A stretch of DNA of 64,000 nt from Torreya grandis (taxonomy: Eukaryota > Streptophyta > Pinopsida > Cupressales > Taxaceae), in the NCBI GenBank assembly GCA_037957365.1, contig JARHVA010001472.1:1054001-1118000 (forward strand). Direction: 5' to 3'. The notes below the pieces were generated by a model. That model did no database searches. It was not told the DNA's origin and was given only the letters and a program-made list of their open reading frames with translations. A program made the translations under genes and the position numbers. Shown here piece after piece: positions 11,851 to 22,797 of the stretch. How positions within the stretch are numbered: position 1 is the first letter of the stretch; each line of letters begins with the position of its first letter.

Positions 11851-12703
11851 TCTTACGTTAAGATGTACTCTATAAATGAGAGGATAAATACAGATATATT
11901 AGGCTCGATAAGCTTAAAAAAATGTTGTGCATAGAATTATGTGTACATCAACCTTGATAGAACCTTCTACCCATTTATAATATTACATATTTTAGAAATG
12001 GAAAAACTGTTGAGTTTTTGCCACATCATATTCTCATCAAATATTTTAAAGACAATCAACCATTGCCACTAGAAAGGTTTGTGATTTGTCTCATTTATAC
12101 AAAATTTGACATCTTTGGGCATTCACCATATTATTTAGTCAAAACTGATTAGGCTTGTATGCCGATTTCTTCACTAGACTTCAATTTGACAGATTAAATG
12201 ATGAGTATGAGGGGGATTATTTATTATTCATCCACTAATAAGGTTAATGACTCCATTACATATAACTATTAAAAAATAATAATCATGCTAATCTCTTGCT
12301 ACATTTATTATTCATATTGCTTAAAATTTACCATCTAGGATAGTCAGTGATTCCTCACAATAGATCATAGATATACGTGTTTCATTGGTACCTCATTATA
12401 GAGTTGTTGATCCACAACATATAAAAGTTGATTTACATATATGGGCACATACATCAAATTTTATTGCCACATTACTGTATGTCATGCTGTAGGTTTTTTC
12501 TCTTTGCTGTTCACTGATGCTTATTTTTTGCATCTTATCTTTCTGTTCACACCAAAGGAAACGGTCCTTATGGGGGATATTACATGATTCCTACTTTTAT
12601 GCATCTTAGATAAATGGTGAATCTAAATAAATAATCCATCAAAGGGGGATGTTATAGTGATTCCTCATTCTTTTCCTTCAGCAAAGTACATTTTAAGGCA
12701 GGA
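11851..12703 (+). other. Probable 3' internal region of an LTR element ending in a polypurine tract
   Basis: No intact gene. Several short plus-strand stretches (for example SLVPHYRVVDPQHIKVDLHI near 12390-12440) look like decayed coding sequence, but I cannot name them. Purine-rich GGGGGATATTACATG (about 12574) and AAAGGGGGATG (about 12634) occur, and TTTTAAGGCAGGA directly precedes the LTR-like start at 12704. Confidence 0.35.
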
Positions 12704-12825
12704 TGTTAGTGTATTAAATAACTTGAACACTATTGTATAATTCAATACACACTTTTAATATTTAGTTATAAATATGGATAACCCTTAATTGTGTGTACCC
12801 TTATCCATATTTTTTTATTAGAGAA

Positions 12826-12844
12826 AAATATCAATTAACTTATT
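12826..12844. repeat. LINE target-site duplication, left copy
   Basis: AAATATCAATTAACTTATT, identical to 15686-15704. Confidence 0.85.
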
Positions 12845-13039
12845 TTTTTATTGAGGTTAAAAGGGGGGATTTTTTTGAGCTAGGGTCCCCAAATCCTAGG
12901 AGTACATAAAAATAAAGGACTAGAGACAAAAGAAGTATCCAAAAAGGGAAACACAGTCAAAAACATAAATACATCTATAAAATAGAATAAAAACCACTCT
13001 CACATTGCCCTACAACCTAGATTAAACTATAATTCATGA

Positions 13040-14760
13040 GATGTCTTCCTAACAAGCCTTCATGTTACTAAGATTTGTGTCTATTTTACCGATGATATTT
13101 TCATAGTCTAGGTTTGAATTATGGATTTGAATGCTATATTGGCCCTTTGTCCCCTTTCCCTTACCTACATGGTTGGGATCAAATAGATTTTTGAGGTGCT
13201 CATGAAGATTTTCCATATTCTATAGAAATTCATTCATAGCCATTTTACTACAATTTATAATGAAATTAATTTTGTTTTGAAGACCCTCATTAGCATGCTC
13301 GAGTAGATCAACTCTAAAACTAAGTCTTTGGATCTGTAGATCCTCTTCTTTATCCATTTAGGCTTTAGATAACTTATCATCTTCCTGTTGTAGACTGTTT
13401 ATCTTGTTTTTGATACTTGATATTTCCCTCATGAACCATCTCATGAGAGAATTTTGTAACTCAAGTTCTTTAGTCACCATGTCATTGTTCTCCCTGTTCT
13501 TTAGAGAATTCTCAATTTGATTAAGTTCCTTGTTTTTATCTTTTTGACAATGATTCTCCACTTATTTCTTATTGTTATTAGTAAGTTTATTTTTCTTTTA
13601 GTTTTCAATCTCATTCTAGTGGTCCTATGACTATTAGAGTCATACTTCTTATTGCAATCCTCTTCACCTTCTTCATTGTCATTGTCCACAATAACAAATT
13701 TCTTAGCCCCCTTTTTCTTAAGAGGTGTCTGTTGTTTTTAGGAATCCTTGGGTTCAGTTTTGTCTTTGTATTCAAAATTTCCTTTGGAGTCTCCTCTTAG
13801 CCATTTTTTGATACTTTGTGGTTCGGTATTCTATTTCTTTGCTACATTAGTTTTGACTTTCGTAACTTCAATTGACTTGTTGGTAGCATCCCTTCTCTAT
13901 TTTTCTAGGTATTTGATGGTGATTTTCTTGATATTTCTCATATCCACCAAACAAACATTCATTTTTACTTCCTTTTTCTAGGGAATTTCAAGCATGAATT
14001 GGCTCATTCCCTTGAAATATTTATATATGAGAAAAATTACACCCTCATGTCTAGAGGTTGTGTAGCTTCTATTTTTGTATGGAGTTTTCCATAGATTTAA
14101 GAATGAAAAATGGAAGACTAAAAATAACTACATGTTTGAAGTAATTTAGCATCCTAAACATAGACCACCTAACAAAATTATAATGACTTTCAAGAGTAAC
14201 ATATTGAATGAGATGGAAAACTACCTCAGCAAAAGGTTTAAGGAGAGATTCACTATTGAAGCCATTGTGTAACTTTTTCAGGTGCTCACTCTCCTCCAGG
14301 AATGCCTCCTTGTATGCTTTATAGTCTCTCAGGTTATAGTAGCTCTTGGTTTCTTCTATGTTTATGTCTTTCACATGTGCAATCAGGTCCTCAATGATTT
14401 CCAATATGACACCATTAATATTGATGACCCTTTCCTCCCAAGCCCTGGCAAACTAGAAGGAGAGATGCCTGTCAAAACCCTCAGATCTTTCCATAAATAT
14501 GGCAAGTCCCCTCACCTATAGATAATTCTAGACTTTTCTATTGGATTTGACCTCAAGTTGGAGTTTGGGCTCAATTCTATTGGGTAATCCCATTCTAGTT
14601 TTGTTGTTCATATAGGGTTCTAGTTCACTTTTAATGTCCCCTCTAAAACACCACTTATAAACATCGGTGATGTTGCCATGGAGCAAAAGATGACACCCAA
14701 CACGTTATTTCTCACTTTTTATATGTTTCTCCCAAGTGAAATTAGGGACAATAGATCTAG
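13040..14760 (-). pseudogene. Unrecognised reading frame 3' of the LINE RNase H, ending in a coiled coil
   Basis: From about 14700 the minus strand reads LLLHGNITDVYKWCFRGDIK, then KTRMGLPNRIEPKLQLEVKS, then GLAIFMERSEGFDRH, FARAWEERVINING, and an open stretch (14404-14069) with KSYYNLRDYKAYKEAFLEES and FHLIQYVTLESHYNFVRW. This is one globular domain of about 220 residues. A Lys-rich then acidic linker follows in another frame (VIVDNDNEEGEEDCNKK near 13690). The frame then returns to a strongly helical segment (13561-13150) with heptad-like Leu/Ile spacing. Isolated stops and two frameshifts break it. It lies inside the LINE's target duplications and before its 3' end, so it appears to travel with the LINE. 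I cannot name the family. A Gag/ORF1-like RNA-binding role, or a captured host gene, are both possible. Confidence 0.55.
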
Positions 14761-14934
14761 GCTCCCATATATTTGATGAAATGCTATAGTCTTCCCTAGA
14801 CAAGAGGAAGAGGACCATAAAGTTATATATTAATAGAAGAGTTTCTCACTTCATTAGCTATTTTTGTTGGTATCTCTCTAGGAAGATTCTCATGGTCAAG
14901 CTATGTTTTGAAACCCATATTTATTATACCATCA

Positions 14935-15645
14935 TTGTCAAACCAATCTACAATTCCATTACCCTCCCTATAAGTATGTATGATGTGAACCTATTAAAAA
15001 GAGTTTAGGATTGTTTTAGCTTCATCAATTATATTTTTTTATAGTTTAGCTTGGGGGATGTTTGCCAATTAAATAATAGACTATGTTCATGGAATCCCCT
15101 TCTATTTCTAGATTTTGGATATTTAGTTGTTTAGCTAGTCTGAGACCCCAAATGATAGTTATAGCCTCTACCCAATGATTGGTCTTAATACCCATATCTC
15201 CTACATAGGCCCTAGTTAGTTTGCCTTCAACATCTCTGATGATTCCTCCTCCCCCTCCAATTCTCGAATTTCATTTTGATGTACCATCAAAATTTAATTT
15301 CATCCGTCCTTTAGCTAGAGCTTTCCATTTGGTTCTCTTTCAAACTTCGTATTTAGAATCTGGTTTTCCTATGCTTGATACATCAATTTTCCAAATTTAT
15401 GCAGGTAATCATTCAAATGAGAGGAGTTCCTTGTTTTTATTTGTTTTTATGGAATTAAAATTCTCCTTAATGGTTGAGCAAATACTTTCTGAGGTCACCT
15501 TGTTAGAATACTTCTTGTCCTTGAATATGATATTGTTTCTAATTCCCCATATCCCCCAAAAAATGTGTGGAAGGGTAATGTTCCAAATCTACTTAAGATG
15601 CGGGTTTTTAAAGAGATAGCTCCAAGCCATCCAAAATTTAATTAA
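14935..15645 (-). pseudogene. LINE RNase H domain (plant L1-type) with preceding linker
   Basis: RNase H removes RNA from the RNA/DNA hybrid during element replication. Upstream (15640-15420) lies the tail typical of plant LINE polymerases: aromatic-rich LPHIFWGIWGIRNNIIFKDK. The RNase H core runs from about 15300. It shows LNFDGTSK (first catalytic Asp; a TGA follows at once), IGGGGGIIRD, the Glu in NHWVEAITIIWGL, the Asp in IEGDSMNIVYY, and the last Asp in YREGNGIVDW near 14980. All four acidic residues are therefore present. Single stops and small frame changes make it a pseudogene. Plant L1 LINEs commonly carry such a domain at the end of ORF2. Confidence 0.8.
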
Positions 15646-15685
15646 GTTTCCTGGATTGCCAAAATTCAATTAAGGTTTCTCAATG

Positions 15686-15704
15686 AAATATCAATTAACT
15701 TATT
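15686..15704. repeat. LINE target-site duplication, right copy
   Basis: AAATATCAATTAACTTATT, identical to 12826-12844. The flanking bases differ, so the repeat ends cleanly. Confidence 0.85.
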
Positions 15705-16062
15705 AAATTAATTGACTTATTGTATTAATAATAAATTATTATCTTCATAAGACTTGTTGTACAAGTAAAATTCTCTTCTAGACCCCAACCCTAACCTTCT
15801 TCTTATCTATATGACGATGTAGAAGGCTAGCATGTAAGGTTGAATCTTTTGAAAGAGTTACTATTGTAATGTTAACATTTATTTCATAGGTTTTTAATTT
15901 AAATATGTATTCATTCTACTTGGATAAATCAATGTGTATTGGTTTTCATAACTTTAATTATTTTATTAGTTGCATGCATGCGGGTGATAGTCTCTAGGTT
16001 AGTTTAATGATCCTGGAGCCCTTCTAGGAATTTGACAACTGTGAATCCATAATCATATGTAA

Positions 16063-16065
<3 letters not shown>

Positions 16066-16124
<59 letters not shown>
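16066..16124. repeat. (AT)n microsatellite, about 29 units
   Basis: Uninterrupted AT dinucleotides over 59 bp preceded by an A run. Confidence 0.98.
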
Positions 16125-16126
<2 letters not shown>

Positions 16127-16859
16127 GTCTACCTTAATAATACTATCAACATCACATACATAAACTATATATATATTTAATATTTAGTAATAGGCTAATA
16201 ATCATGATATGCTAAGTTGTGTAACTATGTAGTTGATAAAGATAAAAAAAATATTCATTATATATTATAATACCTAAAGAAATAATTAGAGGAAATAAAT
16301 CCAGTAGGAAGGCAATCCAAGAGGAGAAAGTGTGAATAATCAAGAAGGTATTCCTACTAACCCATAATTTCCCTCAAAATTTTGTGTTCATTAGAGTAGA
16401 AGCCCTTGATATGTAATGAATTTTTATCACAAGAAAGCTCATATGGGATTTTTAGAGGATAAAAAATAATCAAAATTAAGGTCTTAATAAAATGAACCTA
16501 AATTAAGAGGTTAGAATAATGAAACAAAAATCACAAGTAAAACTGGAGAAGGAAGCCAACTGACAACCAACACATGAAGGAATAGAAAGAACAAGGCAAC
16601 TTCAAACTTTAAACAAGGTGGATGTCAAAATTAAATAAATATGGAGGAAATGAAAGACCCAAGAGGGAATTATAGGTAATAATTCCAAATAAAAAATCCC
16701 AAAAGCTATACACAAAATATAGAAGAAAATGAAAACTAGGGACAAACAAGTAAGAAAAGGAAACTATGTATAAATAGAGTGTTTAGTTTATGCACATGGG
16801 GTTAGTAAGCAAGGCTAGCCAATAAACCATCTATCTGACCATAATTTATATATGTAGAT
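16125..16859. other. No gene seen
   Basis: AT-rich, A-biased plus strand without a coherent frame. It may be 3' LTR or UTR of the gypsy remnant to its right. Confidence 0.4.
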
Positions 16860-17229
16860 GTGGTCATGTTCTTAAGGTCTAGATTTGGATGCCTTAGGAA
16901 CCATGAGTCCATGAAGGATAATGCATCATCATTGTCGATATCATCCTCAATATAATCATCAGCACTATAATAGGTATCTTTGTTAAAATAATTACCATTG
17001 TGATAATATCTATTGAAAATAGTTTCATTATATTTTATAGTTTATATAGAGATTAGAACTTTAATATGTGTTTTATTTTGCGTAGGTGTGAAAGGTTATG
17101 ATAAAATTAATTTGGTTTGTGGACGGGTAGGTGATTTTATTTTAAATGTACATGCTTGAGATTATATGATTAGTGTTTTTGGTATCTATTTAGGTAAGAA
17201 CTCAAAATACACAAGTGTGGGAGCTTCAT

Positions 17230-17585
17230 AAGTAGTTTCTTGAATAGTAATCACTTTATTATCATGAAAAATTTGAAACAATATTTAAATATTGATGGGA
17301 TTGATTTCATTTGATTAAGGTAGGGTCTTCAAAGCAATCCATCACATATTACATTATCTAAAAGTATAGGAAACCATATTGATGCATTATTAGGGCCAAT
17401 GGTGATAGCTAAGATAATTACATTAAGAGGCATCATGGCTATGCCATTGTACCTCCTAATAATTGTGGTTATATATATATATATATATCCAAGATTGGTA
17501 ATCAATTACATTTCATATGTATTGATTCTTGAACTATTATCTACCATGATTCTATTTGTTAACATTGATTGTGTATCTATTAAAT
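17230..17585 (-). pseudogene. Gypsy aspartic protease remnant
   Basis: The frame gives MVDNSSRINTYEM, an altered D-G/S-S-S active-site loop (Gly to Asn). It then runs through the (AT)n-expanded part to IAMMPLNVIILAITIG, the hydrophobic flap, then to IWFPILLDNVICDGLL and RPYLNQMKSIPSIFKYCFKF. The last matches the conserved end of Athila/Tat-like proteases (LGRPWLH, then a PS-x-x-H/K-QCxKF pattern). The (TA)n run at 17470-17488 lies within it. Confidence 0.6.
17470..17488. repeat. Short (AT)n inside the protease remnant
   Basis: Nineteen bases of alternating AT that expand the protease frame. Confidence 0.9.
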
Positions 17586-18850
17586 CTCAAATGAAGAATG
17601 TACCGTTTTTACAATCATATTTTGAAATTTCATGGTCATAAAACGTAATCAGAGGAGGCTCTTTAGGTATATCATTGACCAAACCTATGAATCCATCAAT
17701 GATATGGCCAATATATTCATACATAAGTTTCTTATGATCTATCATATGAAAATCATCTTGGTTTTTAGGTTGTGTAGCATGATTTGGTAGATAGTTGGTA
17801 AATATTTTTAATTGTTGATTAAGCTAGGAAAATGATTCATTCAAAGTTTTTTTGTGACCTTCTACTTGGATTTTGTTTTTTTTTCAAGTCTTAGATCTTT
17901 TGTTTTAGAGTTATGCATATGTTTAAATGACGTTTGGAGATTATTTGAAAATCATAATATGCATTGACATGTCCAATTCCATATACAGAGGTAAAGATAT
18001 CATTTTGAATTCAAATAAACATTTAAACACATTTTGAGGAATCTCACATAATAATGTCATTTTCTTTGCTTTCTTTGTTGGGATAGAATTATCATGTCTG
18101 ATGGTTGATCTATCACATTGACTACATTCTTGAACTCATTATTAGGTTAGAAAGTGTTATCATAACCTTTTATTTAAATGATAAGTTACTTTGATATTTA
18201 GCTTCATAAGATGTAGGGTCATTAGTACCATATTTGAGTATATTTGCCTCAATAATCTTGATCTTATAGTTTCTAATCACATGCCAAAGTTCATTGAAAG
18301 ATTGATAATATTTTAATACCATTTTTTTATTTAATGGGCTGGAGTAAAATCTGAGAGAATATAATTTTAAATTCACTATCAATAAATTAATGAGTCATAA
18401 TAGTAACATAGTTTTTAATTTAAACACATACTAGCATTCTCATTAGGTCCTTGTTTAGATTGGGAAATCTATGAAATGTGACCATACAAATGTTGATTAA
18501 AAAATGAGCTAAGAAACTATCAGCTAAATAATTGAAAGAGTCATGAATGTAGATGGTAAAGCATAAAACTGATCAAGATCATGGTCACTAAGGATTCTAG
18601 GAAAGATTTGTGAATATTTTATCATTATGTGTAAATTCAAGACATGAAACATATAAATACTTAATATGGTGATAAAGATCAATTTTACCATTAAATAATT
18701 AAAAATTAGGAGCCACAAAGCTAATAGGAGAAGGATAGGAAAGGTATCAAGATCCAAATGATTAAGTAATATATCATGTTAATTGATTGTATGACTTGGT
18801 TTTTAAGACCCTTAATAAAGGAATTAAATCTATCTTTGCATAGTGTACAA

Positions 18851-20188
18851 GATTTACCTAGTTTTTTTAATGAGTATGGATTCAGGATTTAGAATCTAAA
18901 TATTAGTAGAAACATAAGTAGGAATAGAGATGGTGGAAATGTAAGAAACACTATGAAGAAAGGTACAAGGTTTAAAATTATATTGAAATGGTTAAACAAC
19001 CTAATGATCAATAAATTGATCATATAGACCAATATGAGAAGGTAAGGAAATAATAATTTGAGTAGAATAAACACGAGGGAGAATAATAATAGATGTAATA
19101 TGAGATACATGTAAATTATTTGGAATGAGAGGGGAACCTCTAAAAGATAGTATATTTTAAGCATTCAAAGATTTATGATTAGTTGTGATAGATATATCCT
19201 TGTGTATTGTCTTTAGGTAGGGTTTCCTTTTTTACATATATTAACACATCTAATATTTCATTCATTTTATTGGTGATGTTATTTGATATGTTTTTAAAAT
19301 ATAGCAAGTCATTCTACACTTTTTTAATCTACATAAAAATGTTTAATATTTTGATATCTACTATCACCATTATCATTCATAGAATTATAATTATATTATT
19401 TTTCATTTTCATCATTTATATGCATTGCATTAGTATCATATGTGTTTTCATCCATATGTGTATCGACATAAGGAACATCAACCTCATTAACAATTCTCAT
19501 TTTTATATTTCAAATAAACATGCATACATGATTTACCTAGTTTTTTGAATGCGTATGGCTTCAAGAGTTGGAATCAAAATAATAGTAGCATCATAAGTAG
19601 GAATAGAGATGTTGGGAACCTAAGAAACACTATGGAAAATGGAATAAGGTTTAAAATTATATTGACATGGTTAAGTAACTCAAGGATTAATAAATTGATC
19701 ATTTAGACCAATATGAGAAGGTAAGGAAATAACAATTTGAGTAGAAGAAACGCAAGGAGGAAAAATAATAGAAGTAATATGAGATACATACACATTATTT
19801 GACATCACAAGGGAACCTCTAAAAGGTAAGATATTTGAAGCATTCAAATATTCATGATTAGTTGTGATAGATACATCCTTGTGTAGTCTCTTTAGGTAGG
19901 GTTTCATTTTCCACATCTAATATTGCATTCATTTTATTAGTGATGTTATTTGATATGTTTTAAAAATATATCAAGTCATTCTTCCCTTTCTTTATCTACA
20001 TTAAAATGTTCAATATTTTGAGATCTGCTAGCACCATTATCATTCATAGCATTATCATTTAATTATTTTCAATTTTCATCATTTATATCATTTCATTAGA
20101 ATCATATGTATTTTCATCCACATGTGTATTGACATAAGGAACATCAACCTCACTAATAATTTTCATTTTTATTTTTTGAATAAACATG
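18851..20188. repeat. Tandem duplication of about 670 bp within the gag remnant
   Basis: Unit 1 (18851-19529) and unit 2 (19530-20188) both start GATTTACCTAGTTTTTT and end with AAATAAACATG. They share long runs such as ACCAATATGAGAAGGTAAGG, GGTTTAAAATTATATTGA and GACATAAGGAACATCAACCT. Identity is about 80-90% by eye, with several indels. On the minus strand both copies can encode the same gag-like stretch (unit 2 better, 19916-19680). The duplication therefore affected the coding region of the gypsy element or of its immediate ancestor. Confidence 0.9.
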
Positions 20189-22349
20189 AGTACTACTCAA
20201 AGTAAGCTCAACAAAATCATTTTTTTAATAATTCAATCCATCACTTTCCCTAATAGGATACTTATATCTAACCTTATTAAGTGGCATAAGATATAAACAT
20301 ATATACCATCAAAATAAGGGTTTGAAGTAATTCAATAAGAGCTAGGGCTAATGATATAAAATCAAGGAAGACAACCTCAAATGAGTCATATCTATACTAT
20401 CGAGATCCAAAATTTGAAGGGAATAAAGCATACAAAAGAGTGTATTTTTATGGAAACCCTATATAGAATCAGATCTAAATAAAAATATAGGCCTAAAAAT
20501 CAAAGGAACATGCAAAAACATGTAGGTTCACCAAAATATGAAACCCCAAGGTTGGGTGTAAGAAAATTCAAGTTCACCAAAATGTTTCAATTAATTTTTT
20601 TCTAGGTTAAGGACACTACACTAATAATAAAAGATAGGTAACACAAGATAAAATACTCAAAATATAACAATATAAAAACATAAACACATTTTAAATGTGA
20701 AAAAAAGTTATTAAATATGCTTGGAATTGACAAAGGGATTTATAGATAATACTAATGTAGGAACCTCATGCCTAAAACCTCTTTATCCATTCCCTAACTC
20801 TAATATTTTCCTTCAAGGGCTATTTGAACTCTAATTTTCTTCTTTATTATAAGTATTTTGCCTCTCTTTGGCATCTTAACCAATTTTTAGCTCACTATGC
20901 TCATAATCCTTCTTTTTACATCTAGTCCTCTTCTTTCTCTTGATTAAATTTCAATCCTCATATATCTCTCAATTACTTCTCCTTAACCGTCACATAATAT
21001 TTTCATACACCTTTTTCATCACTAGATTCTCCCTTCTTTCTTTAAGCTTGTTCCTTTTCAAGTAGTTTCATAGGCTTAAAGGCCTCATTCATAGATTTAA
21101 GTTTCTTGCATTCATACTAAAGAACCTATGGACATCCACCATACATATTTTTAAATTTAAAACTCATCAAAATAAATAACACAAACTTCAAATTTAGAAC
21201 TCTCAACAATCTCCACTTTCTCTCTTTAAGGTTGCCTCTCTAGTAGTCCTCCTTAAGTGCAAATTTTGTTGGTTTGAAAATTATACAAAGGATCCAAATA
21301 ATCCAAGGGAATATTTAGATACCTTTTATACTTATTCAATTCCAACTAAATTTTAAATTCTCAATTACCAAGGTAAACCCCTTAACTCAACACCCCCTTC
21401 TCATAATTATGTCTCTTTAGCCCTCATGCAAGCGCACAGTTCAAGAATCCATACTGTATGGCATTGAACTACTCCAAAACCTCTTGATTCATATATTACA
21501 CCTGAAAACATAGTTTATTACAAATTTTTAGTATTTTTAAAGGGTTACAAAAATCCAAACCCTAGCTTGGTGAATACAATCATGTATAAGGCTGAGGGCT
21601 TAGAAAATTAGATATTTTGAGTTTAAAGACACTTAAAACATTCCTAAGACCTATGTGAGGTCTTAAATACTTTTATTCAACCTTTAAAACTACTATTTTC
21701 TCTTGATTCATCATCAAATGTCTCCAAAATGCAAGGATACAAAATTATGAGTACAAAAAGATGATTGTGTTAATACATTTTAAGGTTTGGAAATAAATAT
21801 TGATTTATAAGAGGAAAAATGACTTATTTATCATGTGATATAACATATTACACATTATACATTATTCATATGGTCTATATCCACCCTTAAAAGGCTTCAT
21901 TCAATAAATACACAAAATTTGGTGTGAAGAAACATTACCGTGTGTGAAAGTTCATTGCATCTTACTCTTTTAATAGAAGTAAAAGAATCCAAATGGATTC
22001 TGATCAAAGCCTAAAAATCTTAAATATTATTAAAACCTCAAAATAATTTAATCACCACTTAAAATACACCATCATAAAACATACTTCTTTCACATTCCTA
22101 ACTATACCTTGACAAATTACTACAAGCTAAACTGTAGGAGTTGACATAGAATTTGAGTATAATATTGAATTTGAAAAATGGTTTATTTTGAACATAAAAA
22201 GAGTCATAAACAATGGTAAAATATTCACCTGCCCTCTCAACACCTCAAACCTTGAATAACACTCGCAAGAAACTATTTAAGCACCTTTCTTCTTGATTAT
22301 ATTAACAAAGATTCTCCTACCCTCTCAACACCTCAAACCTTAAATACAT
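20189..22349. other. No gene; a short spaced direct repeat only
   Basis: AT-rich DNA with no coherent frame I can name. It may include degraded parts of the copia element whose 3' end follows. CCTCTCAACACCTCAAACCTT occurs at about 22235 and again at about 22320, 85 bp apart. Confidence 0.4.
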
Positions 22350-22612
22350 AGGAGTTGTTAATGATTCCTCTAAGGCTATTTGGATTAAAGGGATTCTTAT
22401 TGATTTTAGTATATAGTTTATGTGATCTAAAATCATCTTATGTGACAACCAAAGCACCTCTAGATCTGAAGGAATCTAGTCCAACATCAATGAACCAAGC
22501 ACATCGAGATTCATATTCACTTCATTCAGGAACTCATTCATGGACATGTCACTGATCTCATATTTCACCTAACTACAAAGTATATAGTTTATAAATTCAC
22601 CAAACCCTTCAC
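22350..22612 (+). pseudogene. Ty1/copia RNase H C-terminus
   Basis: The first part, in one frame, reads SSKAIWIKGILIDFSI, matching the copia RNase H helix (EAIWLK-like). After a frame change the segment 22466-22612 reads TKHIEIHIHFIQELIHGHVT (preceded by RNLVQHQ and a stop), then KFTKPFTEIKYLHL and a TAA. The pattern NPV-HxRTKHIDI/EI-x-HFIR, then D-IFTKP, is diagnostic for the end of copia Pol. It is followed by a UTR with purine tracts, as expected for the 3' end of the element. The rest of Pol upstream is not recognisable. Confidence 0.8.
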
Positions 22613-22786
22613 TGAGATCAAATATCTTCACTTGTAATTTTTAGGAGGCTTTCTGTTCCTCTATTCTTCTCTCTCTAATTATTGGGGGCTTCTCTTTATT
22701 CTTAGGGGGGATTTTCTATGTACTTGGGTACCTAATCAGTCCTTATTTTTGGGACCCAATTATTCTACCCACCTAAGTTACACATT

Positions 22787-22797
22787 AGGGGGGTATT
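22787..22797 (+). other. Copia polypurine tract candidate before a probable 3' LTR
   Basis: ATTAGGGGGGT lies about 180 bp after the copia Pol stop and just before TGTGTAGGTTTTT, where a 3' LTR may start. An alternative tract, CTTAGGGGGGATTTT, lies near 22700. Confidence 0.45.

Larger units (their letters stand above)
12845..15685 (-). mobile_element. 5'-truncated LINE with RNase H and a further 3' reading frame
   Basis: The insertion is bounded by a perfect 19-bp direct repeat, AAATATCAATTAACTTATT, at 12826-12844 and 15686-15704. This is the size and form expected of target-primed reverse transcription. On the plus strand the left end opens with a short T run, matching a short poly(A) on the minus strand. 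Contents on the minus strand are the linker after RT, a complete RNase H domain, then about 1.7 kb of another decayed coding region, then a roughly 0.2-kb 3' UTR. RT itself lies beyond the 5' truncation. The element landed in an older LTR. Confidence 0.8.
12704..16040 (+). repeat. Old LTR, interrupted by the LINE; right end not defined
   Basis: It starts TGTTAGTGTATTAAAT after a purine-rich tract and has a TATA-like TTATAAATATGG near 12763, as expected of an LTR start. The segment 12845-15685 plus one target-duplication copy is a later LINE insertion, so the original LTR reads 12704-12844 joined to 15705 onward. Its right end lies somewhere before the (AT)n tract; I found no clear CA end or target duplication. 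Confidence 0.45.
16860..20188 (-). mobile_element. Decayed minus-strand Ty3/gypsy gag-protease
   Basis: Minus-strand translation from 20.2 kb downward gives a gag-like N-terminal region (20188-18851, duplicated), a middle gag part (18750-17700) and a protease (about 17585-17230). The layout matches elements A and B further right: gag and protease are visible, and no RT or integrase follows on the low-coordinate side. LTRs were not found. Numerous stops throughout. Confidence 0.55.

Noticed and set aside
18889..19164. Very Leu/Ile/Phe-rich 91-codon open frame that looks like a membrane protein
   Set aside because: It is a shifted frame of the gag duplication; the equivalent frame in the second unit is not kept open.
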